Numbered from the stretch's first letter, positions 18,667 to 24,655 are shown. The stretch is DNA of 64,000 bases from Flavobacterium sp. SUN046 (GCF_028867965.1 NZ_JAPQNT010000002.1:310001-374000); one strand, 5' to 3'. A program made the numbers and translations. Notes: generated by a model not told the origin, from the letters alone.

Positions 18667-18694
18667 CCTGACAGGTTTTTTTTAACCTGTTAGG
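18667..18694 (+). terminator. Inverted repeat with T6 loop after rtcB
   Basis: CCTGACAGGTT / AACCTGTTAGG form an 11-bp stem (one GU pair) around TTTTTT. The stem is strong but there is no T run after it, so termination is uncertain; it may be a mobile-repeat remnant. From here to 18910 the sequence is AT-rich and I see no gene. Confidence 0.4.
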
Positions 18695-18910
18695 TATTTG
18701 TAGTTAATAAAAAATTATAATCACGTAGTTTTACGTGTATCGCTTTAAGAAATTATTTGTTAAATTTGAGAAATGTTAATTACAGCATTCCTAACTTACG
18801 AATTTTTGCATAAGTTGGTGTTTTATCATTAAAAGGCTAGTGGTTTGTGAATTGGAGAGAAAATTGCAAATGAATTGGATGGGTTTTTATTAATTTGATT
18901 AGATAAAGAT

Positions 18911-19594
18911 ATGAAAGGTTATAACATAGTTGAAAATTATAAAATTGACACAAACATAACTTTTATAAGAATAGATCCAACAGATATAAAACTTACTCTA
19001 AAAGAAGTGTTTCAATCATTATCGGATTTAAGTTGGTTAAGTAAATTCGATGGGAGTTATATTTTAGAAAGTTTTAATGAAAGAGCAAACAGTACTATAA
19101 AACATATAGCAGATAATATAATTAAATCAAATGACAGTAGCATTACGAGTAGCTCAGCTGAATATGTTGTTTCTGAATTGGCACGTAAAGCCATCGTAAA
19201 TGAACTTAAATATTTAGATATTCCTTTAGCCGAATTGATAAAGAAGCAAAAAATTGGAAATCCTGGATTTGATTTTTACTCAGAAAATCTTTCAAATATT
19301 CTTCTTTTTGGAGAAGCTAAATTTTTAACGAGTAAAAATGCATATGGCAAAGCATTTGAGCAAATAATTAAATTTGAAAAAAATAAAAGTGATATAGAAG
19401 ATTTAATTGACTTTGACAGATTTTGTAGTAAAGATTCATTGGAAAAGTTTAATAAAAAAGAAAAAGGATTTATTGCGGCTTTCTCTTCAAAAAGCACAAA
19501 AACAGATGTCTTGTTAAAAAATATATCTAAGAATTTACACTTTATAGAAATGAAAAAATTTAGTGAAATAATTTGCATTGCGGTAAATTTATGA
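18911..19594 (+). CDS. hamA: Hachiman-like HamA nuclease (DUF1837)
   Basis: The 227-residue protein has a PD-(D/E)xK nuclease core: GFDF supplies the first acidic residue and LLFGEAKF the ExK pair, 15 residues apart, after an N-terminal helical part. Its stop overlaps the ATG of a large superfamily-2 helicase (ATGA overlap). This is the layout of the two-gene Hachiman anti-phage system, in which HamA (DUF1837) is the effector and HamB the sensor helicase. It is somewhat short for HamA. Codons are visibly more AT-rich than in rtcB, consistent with acquisition. The family call rests on motif and pair arrangement, not on a search. Confidence 0.75.
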   Translation: MKGYNIVENYKIDTNITFIRIDPTDIKLTLKEVFQSLSDLSWLSKFDGSYILESFNERANSTIKHIADNIIKSNDSSITSSSAEYVVSELARKAIVNELKYLDIPLAELIKKQKIGNPGFDFYSENLSNILLFGEAKFLTSKNAYGKAFEQIIKFEKNKSDIEDLIDFDRFCSKDSLEKFNKKEKGFIAAFSSKSTKTDVLLKNISKNLHFIEMKKFSEIICIAVNL

Positions 19595-21888
19595 AAGATG
19601 TTATTAAAAATATTATTGCAAGTAAAAACGTTGAAAAAATTTTTTCATATGTTTTGGATAGACTTTTTAAAAATGGCCCAGTAAGTATTACAGATATGGA
19701 AATATTGTCATATTTGTTTATTTATCAAAGAGATAAGTTTGAATTGCATAAAAATTCGATATTAAACTTCATGAGCGTTTTTTACAAAAATGTACCTAGA
19801 GAAACTTTGAGAGAGGCTGTTTTTGGTCAATATAAAAGATTTTTACATGATAAGTATCAAAAATACCTTAATGATAATGAATACTTAACACCGGTACAGG
19901 CAGATATTTTGAAAGGTATAGATAGTAATAATTGCTTCAGCTTTTCAGCTCCGACGAGTACAGGAAAATCATTTGTATTTATGAAAAAAATTATTGAATG
20001 CAAAAATGATGTTGTCGTTGTTGTTCCGTCTAGAGCACTAATTAACGAATATTATATAAAATTATGTAATAGTATTGAAGACAAAACAATAAATATCTTA
20101 ACATTTATTGATAAAATAAATACGAAGAGGTCAAAAAAAAATGTTTTTATCGTTACGCCAGAAAGGTGCAGGGAATTATTTAAATATAAAGATAAGGAAG
20201 AATTCGTGATAGATTTATTTCTTTTCGATGAAGCTCAATTAAGTAACCAAAATGATAAAAGGGGATTATATTATGATAGTATAGTTAGAAGAGCATATAA
20301 AAAATATCCAGATGCGAAATTTGTATTTGCACATCCATTTGTTTCAAATCCAGAATCGCAAATAATAAAAAATAAATTAGATAGAAATAAGTCTGATGAT
20401 AGGCCATATGAACAAAAAAATGTTGGGCAAATTTTTATTATAAAACAAGGAAATGATTTTTTCCATTTTGGAATTGACAAAGACATAATGGGAACTAGTA
20501 AGGTGAAATGTGAATTTCACCCAATAAAAAAAGTTTTAAAAGAAGGAGGAAGTGTTTTATTTTATGTTCCTAAGCAAAAAATTTATGATAGAAGAATAAT
20601 TACTGATTTTAAAGAATATATTGATTCTTGTAAGGAAATTGAAAGCGAAAGGATTGATTATTATATTGACGAACTAATAAAAATTACTGGTGGAAATACT
20701 GTAGAAGGTGAAAATTATTATTCACAAATGATTTCACTTTTGAAAAAAGGTATCGTAATACATCATGGATCTATGCCATTGCAGACCAGAATATTAATTG
20801 AAGAATTTACAAAAGAAGGACTTTGTAAAATATGTTTTGCTACATCTACTCTTGAGCAAGGGATTAATATGCCTTTTGATATTGTATTTGTTGATAGATT
20901 AGAAGTAAAAGAATCGCTAGCTTTAAAAAACTTAATTGGTAGAGCTGGAAGATCATCAATTGATAATAAGTTTGATTACGGTACTGTTATTATTAGAACG
21001 AACATGAGTGGCTTTAGAAAAGTTATGTTGACTTCAAACGTATTAGATGAGGTATCCAGTTTAGATAAAATTGAAGATAAAGATGATGATTATAATGATT
21101 TCAAAGAATCAATAATTGATGGAAGTTTTGATGATGAATATAATTTGACACCAAAGGAAATTGAAAACATAAATAAACCTAATACTCAAAATATTATTAT
21201 AAAAATATTAAACTCAGTATTTTTAAACAATGAATTAATTCCATTGGATAAAATTAGTAATGATATTGATTTTAAACTAGAACTATATTCAAATTTCAGG
21301 AAGTTGTATGAAACATTTCTGGATAGAAATTTAAGTGACGCTGAAGCGGATGTTTTAAATACGGCAATAAAAATTATGTTATGGAGAGTTTATGGTAAAA
21401 CTTTCAAACAGATTTGTTGGTATAGATATTCTCATGCTATTAATTCTCATTCAAGAAGCAATGAAAATTCTGCTGCAAATTACACAACTGGATTTCACGA
21501 AATTCCTAATAAGAATTTAAGGCGGTTTCCTTTATATGGAGCTTATAACTTAGCAAAAGATGTTGATTACGATAGAATAATATTTGATACATATGACTAT
21601 ATTGATAAATTAATAGGATTTAAACTAAATGATAAATTTTATGCTTCATTTATAAAATATTATGAAAGTTCTAGTGATCAAAAAGCAATAAAGCTAGCAA
21701 ATTATATAAAGTTTGGAACTGATAATAAAAAAGAAATTTGGATGCTAAGATATGGCTTAACATTTGAAGATATTGAAATTTTAAATGATTACATTGAAAA
21801 AATAGACTCTGAAGAAATTATTTTTAAAAAGACAATAACTAATGTTCCTGAGATGTATAGACAATCTATAAATCGTTTTATTGACTAA
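19591..21888 (+). CDS. hamB: Hachiman-like HamB superfamily-2 helicase
   Basis: The start at 19591 (MKDVIKNIIASKN) overlaps the hamA stop and gives 765 residues; an upstream ATG at 19573 is inside hamA. Helicase motifs are in order: SAPTSTGKS (Walker A, about 119-127), LFDEAQLS (motif II, DEAQ, about 212-219), and in the second RecA domain IHHGSMPLQTR, FATSTLEQGINMPFD and LIGRAGRSS (motif VI). The 300-residue C-terminus is unlike standard repair helicases. With the adjoining PD-(D/E)xK gene this fits HamB, which senses phage DNA or its intermediates and controls HamA. It is AT-rich like hamA and lies inside the RNA-repair island. Confidence 0.78.
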   Translation: MKDVIKNIIASKNVEKIFSYVLDRLFKNGPVSITDMEILSYLFIYQRDKFELHKNSILNFMSVFYKNVPRETLREAVFGQYKRFLHDKYQKYLNDNEYLTPVQADILKGIDSNNCFSFSAPTSTGKSFVFMKKIIECKNDVVVVVPSRALINEYYIKLCNSIEDKTINILTFIDKINTKRSKKNVFIVTPERCRELFKYKDKEEFVIDLFLFDEAQLSNQNDKRGLYYDSIVRRAYKKYPDAKFVFAHPFVSNPESQIIKNKLDRNKSDDRPYEQKNVGQIFIIKQGNDFFHFGIDKDIMGTSKVKCEFHPIKKVLKEGGSVLFYVPKQKIYDRRIITDFKEYIDSCKEIESERIDYYIDELIKITGGNTVEGENYYSQMISLLKKGIVIHHGSMPLQTRILIEEFTKEGLCKICFATSTLEQGINMPFDIVFVDRLEVKESLALKNLIGRAGRSSIDNKFDYGTVIIRTNMSGFRKVMLTSNVLDEVSSLDKIEDKDDDYNDFKESIIDGSFDDEYNLTPKEIENINKPNTQNIIIKILNSVFLNNELIPLDKISNDIDFKLELYSNFRKLYETFLDRNLSDAEADVLNTAIKIMLWRVYGKTFKQICWYRYSHAINSHSRSNENSAANYTTGFHEIPNKNLRRFPLYGAYNLAKDVDYDRIIFDTYDYIDKLIGFKLNDKFYASFIKYYESSSDQKAIKLANYIKFGTDNKKEIWMLRYGLTFEDIEILNDYIEKIDSEEIIFKKTITNVPEMYRQSINRFID

Positions 21889-22051
21889 TGACCATCAGAC
21901 CTTAAAATCCCAAAACCTAATCATATTCAAAGTAATCTCAGGAAGTAAATCCTTTGGGATAGACATTCCAAAGGCTTCCTTACCAGAAACTCCAAATATT
22001 GAAAAGGTATTGAAAGTATTGATTGAAACCACCCAAAACTTGCCCATTTAA
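21888..22051 (+). pseudogene. Decayed polymerase-beta-like nucleotidyltransferase remnant
   Basis: An ATG overlapping the hamB stop opens MTIRP and stops at once. In the next frame an open stretch reads LKSQNLIIFKVISGSKSFGI and continues with DIPKASLPETPNIEKVLKVL. The ISGSKSFG piece resembles the GS-x-x-(Y/F)G nucleotide-binding motif at the start of YcgL/COG3541-type nucleotidyltransferases, and the second half resembles a C-terminus, so most of the middle appears deleted. Such nucleotidyltransferases have been reported near RtcB genes; here only a stump is left, possibly from the event that brought in the Hachiman pair. Confidence 0.5.
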
Positions 22052-22069
22052 AAAAATAAACTACTTTTG
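22040..22069 (+). promoter_or_regulatory. Putative promoter before tRNA-like/mini-ORF unit
   Basis: TACTTTTG (22062-22069) matches the Bacteroidota -7 consensus TAnnTTTG exactly. A TTGC lies 18 bp upstream at the -33 position. The transcript would cover 22076-22259 and stop at the hairpin there. Confidence 0.5.
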
Positions 22070-22077
22070 CCCACGAA

Positions 22078-22194
22078 ATGAAAAACATACAAAAACATAC
22101 ACGCGTACTATTAATTCAAGCTAATGATTGTTCACTAGGAAATTTTCCTGTGGCGCAATTAGGACGTGGTGTGTATTTTGGTAAGTTGAATTGA
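22078..22194 (+). CDS. Possible 38-residue mini-protein (doubtful)
   Basis: An ATG nine bases after a -7 box opens 38 codons beginning MKNIQKHTRVLLIQANDC. It overlaps a tRNA-like stretch from 22146, and GNFPVAQLGRGV is what a tRNA 5' region looks like when translated. I therefore doubt it is a real protein. No family is recognised. It is listed because it begins MKN like the other mini-ORF at 22647. Confidence 0.2.
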   Translation: MKNIQKHTRVLLIQANDCSLGNFPVAQLGRGVYFGKLN

Positions 22195-22208
22195 TGGGTT
22201 AGAATCAA
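22146..22208 (+). ncRNA. Degenerate tRNA-like element
   Basis: CCTGTGGCGCAATTAGGACG resembles a tRNA acceptor and D-arm. At 22191-22208 TTGAT-GGGTTAGA-ATCAA forms a T-arm-like hairpin whose GGTTAGAATC differs by one base from the conserved GGTTCGAATC. The anticodon arm cannot be resolved. It is followed 25 bp later by a terminator, so it probably ends its own short transcript. Confidence 0.35.
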
Positions 22209-22233
22209 ACAAACGATATAAAATATACAAAAG

Positions 22234-22259
22234 CGTCCTCCAAAAGAGGACGTTTTTTT
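22234..22259 (+). terminator. Rho-independent terminator
   Basis: CGTCCTC/GAGGACG, 7 bp around CAAAA, followed by seven T. It ends the short unit that starts near 22076 and isolates it from the array downstream. Confidence 0.8.
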
Positions 22260-22309
22260 GTTTTAAAAGATAATTATAACAGTAAAAATGAAAGAAATAA
22301 TTAAAAATG

Positions 22310-22332
22310 AGATGCTGAAACAAGTTCAGCAT
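22310..22332. repeat. Dispersed palindromic repeat (TGCTGAA...TTCAGCA)
   Basis: GATGCTGAAACAAGTTCAGC plus AT forms a 7-bp palindrome around ACAAG. This wording recurs widely in Bacteroidota intergenic regions and commonly gives false mini-ORFs with a MLKQVQH core, as it does here from 22288. The rest of 22260-22515 is AT-rich with no gene. Confidence 0.5.
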
Positions 22333-22515
22333 AAAAAAAAATAAAAAAATGTTTGATGCAATTTAAAAATATAACAAAATAAAGCTTGAAAAGTAACCAA
22401 ATGAGAGACAGTCATTTGACACTGAAAAGAAATCTACAGCATTAGTGGACAGGATTTTCTATGACTAAAAATAATTATAAGTAATTGATAATCAATAAAA
22501 TAAATTAAAAATAAA

Positions 22516-22548
22516 TTTGGAAGTTCCTTTTTTTTGACTTTATCTTTG
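22516..22548 (+). promoter_or_regulatory. Promoter of the first tRNA-like array
   Basis: TTTG (22516-22519), a 21-bp spacer and TATCTTTG (22541-22548) fit the Bacteroidota -33/-7 consensus. There is no copy of the TACTACGCA operator here, so this array may have a separate control. Downstream the leader has two copies of TTTCAGGTTTTAG (22571-22583 and 22592-22604). Confidence 0.6.
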
Positions 22549-22646
22549 CATCGGAAAATTAGAAAGCAGGTTTCAGGTTTTAGAATTCAGATTTCAGGTT
22601 TTAGTTTTAAGAAAAAAAATATACATATACAATAAAAAAAATAAAA

Positions 22647-22745
22647 ATGAAAAATCGCTTACAAAATATACTACTTAATCAAACTCCGAGTGTAGACTTT
22701 GGGTTTAAAAATAAGATGGTGCAAAAATACAGGCAAGTGGAGTAG
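22647..22745 (+). CDS. Possible 32-residue leader peptide before the array
   Basis: ATG at 22647 with an A-rich upstream stretch opens 32 codons (MKNRLQNILLN..., ending KYRQVE) and stops 25 bp before a terminator-like hairpin. Its place between a promoter and a hairpin that precedes the tRNA-like array is what a leader peptide of an attenuator would look like. There is no evidence of conservation, and chance is possible. Confidence 0.3.
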   Translation: MKNRLQNILLNQTPSVDFGFKNKMVQKYRQVE

Positions 22746-22770
22746 TAGTATTCCGATGTTATGATATGAA

Positions 22771-22797
22771 GCACCTTTAACGAGGTGTTTTTTTTTG
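22771..22797 (+). terminator. Terminator-like hairpin ahead of the tRNA-like array
   Basis: GCACCT and AGGTGT form a 6-bp stem (one GU pair) around TTAACG, followed by eight or nine T. It stands between the promoter at 22516 and the first tRNA-like element at 22809, so read-through or a separate start is needed to transcribe the array. Confidence 0.5.
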
Positions 22798-22808
22798 CTT
22801 ATAAATTT

Positions 22809-22881
22809 GATTCCATAGCTCAATTGGATAGAGCAATTGCCTACGAAGCACTAGATAAAGGTTCGAGTCCTTTTGGGATCA
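22809..22881 (+). tRNA. tRNA-like, Arg(ACG)
   Basis: A full cloverleaf folds. The acceptor is GATTCCA/TGGGATC, followed by TA. The D-arm is GCTC/GAGC with GG in the loop. The anticodon arm is ATTGC/GCACT with one mismatch and the loop CTACGAA (anticodon ACG at 34-36). The variable loop has only 4 nt, and the T-arm AAAGG-TTCGAGT-CCTTT is perfect. The stem mismatch and short variable loop set it apart from a normal housekeeping Arg tRNA. It is the first member of the array. Confidence 0.6.
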
Positions 22882-22886
22882 CAAAA

Positions 22887-22958
22887 GATTTTGTAGCTCA
22901 ACAGTAGAGCGGTGGTTTGTTAAGCCAAAGGTTGAAGGTTCGAATCCTTCCAGAATCG
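22887..22958 (+). tRNA. tRNA-like, Asn(GTT)
   Basis: The acceptor GATTTTG/CAGAATC is fully paired, as are the D-stem GCTC/GAGC and the T-arm GAAGG-TTCGAAT-CCTTC. The anticodon arm GTGGT/GCCAA has one mismatch and one GU pair around TTGTTAA (anticodon GTT). The D-loop AACAGTA lacks the conserved GG pair, which would weaken the normal D-T loop contact. It begins 5 nt after the Arg-like element. Confidence 0.58.
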
Positions 22959-22970
22959 CAGGTTTTAGAA

Positions 22971-23045
22971 AGGAACCTAACTCAAAGAATGGTAGTTGTT
23001 TTTGACTGTCTCTCAAATTACAATACCAACTACTTTGAGTTACCT
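22971..23045 (+). ncRNA. Long hairpin with Asp(GTC)-like anticodon loop
   Basis: The outer stem AGG...TAACTCAAAG pairs with CTTTGAGTTA...CCT (10+3 bp, AACC bulge). An inner stem TAGTTG/CAACTA (22993-22998 with 23027-23032) follows, then TTTGA-CTGTCTC-TCAAA, a 5-bp stem with a 7-nt loop reading GTC at the anticodon positions after T33. There is no D- or T-arm. It fills exactly the gap between the Asn-like and Pro-like elements, so it seems to be an array member reduced to an extended anticodon arm. Confidence 0.5.
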
Positions 23046-23117
23046 CTGAGAAGATAACGGTGGTTGTTTACTCGCCTTGGACGCGAGAGGTCGCAAGTTC
23101 GAATCTTGCTTCTCAGA
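23046..23117 (+). tRNA. tRNA-like, Pro(TGG)
   Basis: Acceptor CTGAGAA/TTCTCAG, anticodon arm CTCGC/GCGAG and T-arm GCAAG-TTCGAAT-CTTGC are all perfectly paired. The loop CTTGGAC gives anticodon TGG (Pro), although C38 is unusual. Positions 8-9 are GA instead of TA, and the D-stem has only three pairs (AAC/GTT). It starts directly after the preceding hairpin. Confidence 0.55.
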
Positions 23118-23127
23118 CAAATAATTT

Positions 23128-23209
23128 GGAAGTACGTCAACGTTGGAGAGTTGAGGCAGACTGTAAATCTGTTGCTTTTGCTGAGTAGGCTCGAATCCTA
23201 CTACTTCCA
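23128..23209 (+). tRNA. tRNA-like, Tyr(GTA)
   Basis: The acceptor GGAAGTA/TACTTCC, the D-arm TCAA/TTGA, the anticodon arm GCAGA/TCTGT with loop CTGTAAA (anticodon GTA), a 12-nt class II variable region and the T-arm GTAGG-CTCGAAT-CCTAC all fold. Deviations are CG at positions 8-9 and C in place of the nearly universal T54 in the T-loop. It is close to a real tRNA-Tyr. Confidence 0.6.
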
Positions 23210-23215
23210 CTAAAT

Positions 23216-23288
23216 TGATTTATGATGTAATTGGTTAGCATAAGAGTCTTTGAAGCTCTCTGTTCAGGTTCGAGTCCTGATGAATCAA
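23216..23288 (+). tRNA. tRNA-like, Gln(TTG)
   Basis: The acceptor TGATTTA/TGAATCA (one GU pair), D-arm ATGT/GCAT with GG in the loop, anticodon arm AGAGT/GCTCT with loop CTTTGAA (anticodon TTG), a 4-nt variable loop and the T-arm TCAGG-TTCGAGT-CCTGA all fold. This is the best-formed member of the array. Positions 8-9 are TG. Confidence 0.6.
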
Positions 23289-23293
23289 CAACA

Positions 23294-23369
23294 AATGCAG
23301 GAATGGCGGAATGGTATACGCGTCAGATTTAGAATCTGAATTTTGAAGGTTCGAAATGCTTTGCATTCG
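23294..23369 (+). ncRNA. tRNA-like, Leu(TAG), altered 3' half
   Basis: TGGCGGAATGG...CGCG and the anticodon arm TCAGA-TTTAGAA-TCTGA (anticodon TAG) are clearly those of a tRNA-Leu. The long variable arm is missing and the T-arm is broken (GAAGG-TTCGAAA with no partner). The usual acceptor partner is absent, but AATGCAG (23294-23300) can pair with TTGCATT (23361-23367), a different acceptor. The 3' end TTGCATTCG recurs in the Leu(CAA)-like element at 24616-24624. Confidence 0.5.
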
Positions 23370-23463
23370 TGAACACATTTAAAAAACAATCAAAAAGGAT
23401 GTGAACAATCCTTCTTTCTGTACAAAAAACGAAAATAGTAAATAACTTTTAAAAACAAAAAAC

Positions 23464-24249
23464 ATGTTAGTATATAACAGAATCGCGTTAGTTGGTATTG
23501 AATTAGATGAGTATCAAGTTATAAAATCGAATTATAATGGTCACATTATTTGGCATCAATCTATTCCTAAGATTGTTGTAAAAGATGGCGTTTTATTTAT
23601 GGAAAAGGAAAACGGAATCGGTATGCTTCCTGTTGACAAAGTTATCTATTATGGTATTTATGATGCTGATTTTGATTTCATTACTGGTTTAGCTTTGTGG
23701 AATGGACCTTGTTTTCCTAATCCAATTGGCATGATGGATTGTCGATTAAAAATTCCGTGTTTGGTTAAGGCGTTACAATTTACCAATTTTGGTTCTGCAA
23801 GAGGATTTATTTCGGCAGATGCGGAAATGAATGTTCAAAATGATACTGTAGCAAAATGGGGTAATTGGCATTGTGGTGAAAACAAACACCGTTTTACTGG
23901 TAATTGGAAAAGTGAATTTGCAGCTACAATTGAACCTTATTTTCAAGGTGAAGCTGTTCGTATTATGATTATTGGCAATCACATTTGGCAAATAAAATTA
24001 GAAGGTACAACTTGGTTGAAGTCAATACATCCCGATTCAGCTTGTTTTATGGAAGTCGATCAAGATTTATTGAAAGATACTCAACATATAATGAAGCATA
24101 TGAACATGGACATGATTGGAACAGATTATATTGTTTGTAGTGATGGTTCGAAACAACTTTTAGAAGTTAATCACATACCAAATGTTACACGTTTTGAAGA
24201 AATTAGATTGGCTTATCTAGAAACTATAATTAAGTGGATTTCTGAATAA
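23464..24249 (+). CDS. ATP-grasp-like protein of the RNA-repair island
   Basis: The 261-residue protein has no signal or membrane segment. Its C-terminal half reads like the end of an ATP-grasp fold: an EAVRIMIIGNHIWQIKLEG strand pair with a conserved-looking Arg, then TDYIVCSDGSKQLLEVNHIP. The latter matches the D-x-(n)-G-x-x-x-LEVN-x-x-P metal- and ATP-binding pattern of RimK/D-Ala ligase-type enzymes. The N-terminal half (GIELDEYQV, ENGIGMLPVDKV, LWNGPCFPNPIGMMD) is unfamiliar. ATP-grasp enzymes form amide or related bonds from acyl phosphates; here the substrate may be RNA or tRNA-linked, judging from two flanking tRNA-like arrays. That role is an inference. Confidence 0.55.
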   Translation: MLVYNRIALVGIELDEYQVIKSNYNGHIIWHQSIPKIVVKDGVLFMEKENGIGMLPVDKVIYYGIYDADFDFITGLALWNGPCFPNPIGMMDCRLKIPCLVKALQFTNFGSARGFISADAEMNVQNDTVAKWGNWHCGENKHRFTGNWKSEFAATIEPYFQGEAVRIMIIGNHIWQIKLEGTTWLKSIHPDSACFMEVDQDLLKDTQHIMKHMNMDMIGTDYIVCSDGSKQLLEVNHIPNVTRFEEIRLAYLETIIKWISE

Positions 24250-24253
24250 TAGT

Positions 24254-24293
24254 TACTACGCAGAATAATTGCGTAGTGGTTTTGAAATCTTTG
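24254..24293 (+). promoter_or_regulatory. Second candidate WYL operator and promoter
   Basis: TACTACGCAGAATAATTGCG starts at 24254 and forms a perfect 8-bp inverted repeat (ACTACGCA/TGCGTAGT, 7-bp spacer). AATCTTTG lies at 24286-24293. Both the motif and its 32-bp offset match the rtcB promoter region. It would drive the second tRNA-like array and probably the SPFH gene. Confidence 0.65.
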
Positions 24294-24445
24294 TTCAAGA
24301 AATAAAAACGTTCATTGATTTATAATAATATCAAACGAGTCTTGTTGGGTGTTTCTGTATAGCACTATTGTAGTATTCTTTTCGCTTTGGCGAATGATGT
24401 GGTACTGTTCAACTTGATTTGGAGGTTTTGATTGTTTTCCAAAAA

Positions 24446-24488
24446 ATGATCTCCACTATGGGTCGTGGGTTCGAATCCCACTTTCGAG
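24446..24488 (+). ncRNA. tRNA 3'-half-like, Trp(CCA)-like loop
   Basis: The T-arm GTGGG-TTCGAAT-CCCAC (24465-24481) is perfect. Upstream, CTCCACT has T33 and CCA at anticodon positions, but the stem is weak (two or three pairs). No D-arm or matching 5' acceptor is found; instead 24418-24443 forms a TTTGGA/TCCAAA hairpin. It looks like the remaining half of a Trp-type element. Confidence 0.4.
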
Positions 24489-24490
24489 TA

Positions 24491-24558
24491 ATCGGAATAG
24501 TTCAGTTAGGTTAGAACAATAGTAATTTGGATACGTAGGTTCGAATCCTACTCGCAAT
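24491..24558 (+). ncRNA. tRNA-like element, possible Gln(TTG), degenerate
   Basis: The D-arm GTTC/GAAC with AGTTAGGTTA loop and the T-arm GTAGG-TTCGAAT-CCTAC are perfect. Between them the anticodon region is shortened: GTA-ATTTGGA-TAC gives a 3-bp stem with TTG at the anticodon positions and no variable loop. The acceptor ATCGGAA/TCGCAAT has only four of seven pairs. Confidence 0.42.
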
Positions 24559-24559
24559 T

Positions 24560-24624
24560 CGATGCGATTGACAGCGGTTGTCACCTTTTTAGACTCAAAA
24601 TCTAAAACGCCAGAGTTGCATTCG
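24560..24624 (+). ncRNA. tRNA-like element, Leu(CAA)-like anticodon arm
   Basis: TTTTAGA-CTCAAAA-TCTAAAA is a 7-bp stem with a 7-nt loop reading CAA (Leu). It is preceded by TGACA-GCGGT-TGTCA, a D-arm-like hairpin. The ends CGATGC and GCATTCG can pair with one bulge. No T-arm is present. The terminal TTGCATTCG is shared with the Leu(TAG)-like element of the first array. Confidence 0.42.
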
Positions 24625-24655
24625 CTCTTAAAATGAATGTACCAAAAAAAAGAAA

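Noticed and set aside
22288..22341. Mini-ORF MKEIIKNEMLKQVQHKKK
   Set aside because: It is the translation of a dispersed palindromic repeat (TGCTGAA...TTCAGCA) and not a likely gene.
21889..22640. Integrase or transposase at the Hachiman boundary
   Set aside because: No recombinase gene or clear terminal repeats were seen; only a nucleotidyltransferase remnant, a tRNA-like unit and AT-rich sequence.
22809..23369. Ordinary housekeeping tRNA operon
   Set aside because: Although several elements fold well, each departs from normal tRNA rules (mismatched anticodon stem, missing D-loop GG, missing T-arm or variable arm), unlike tRNA-His and tRNA-Ser in the same window. Missing CCA was not used as an argument because normal tRNAs here also lack it.
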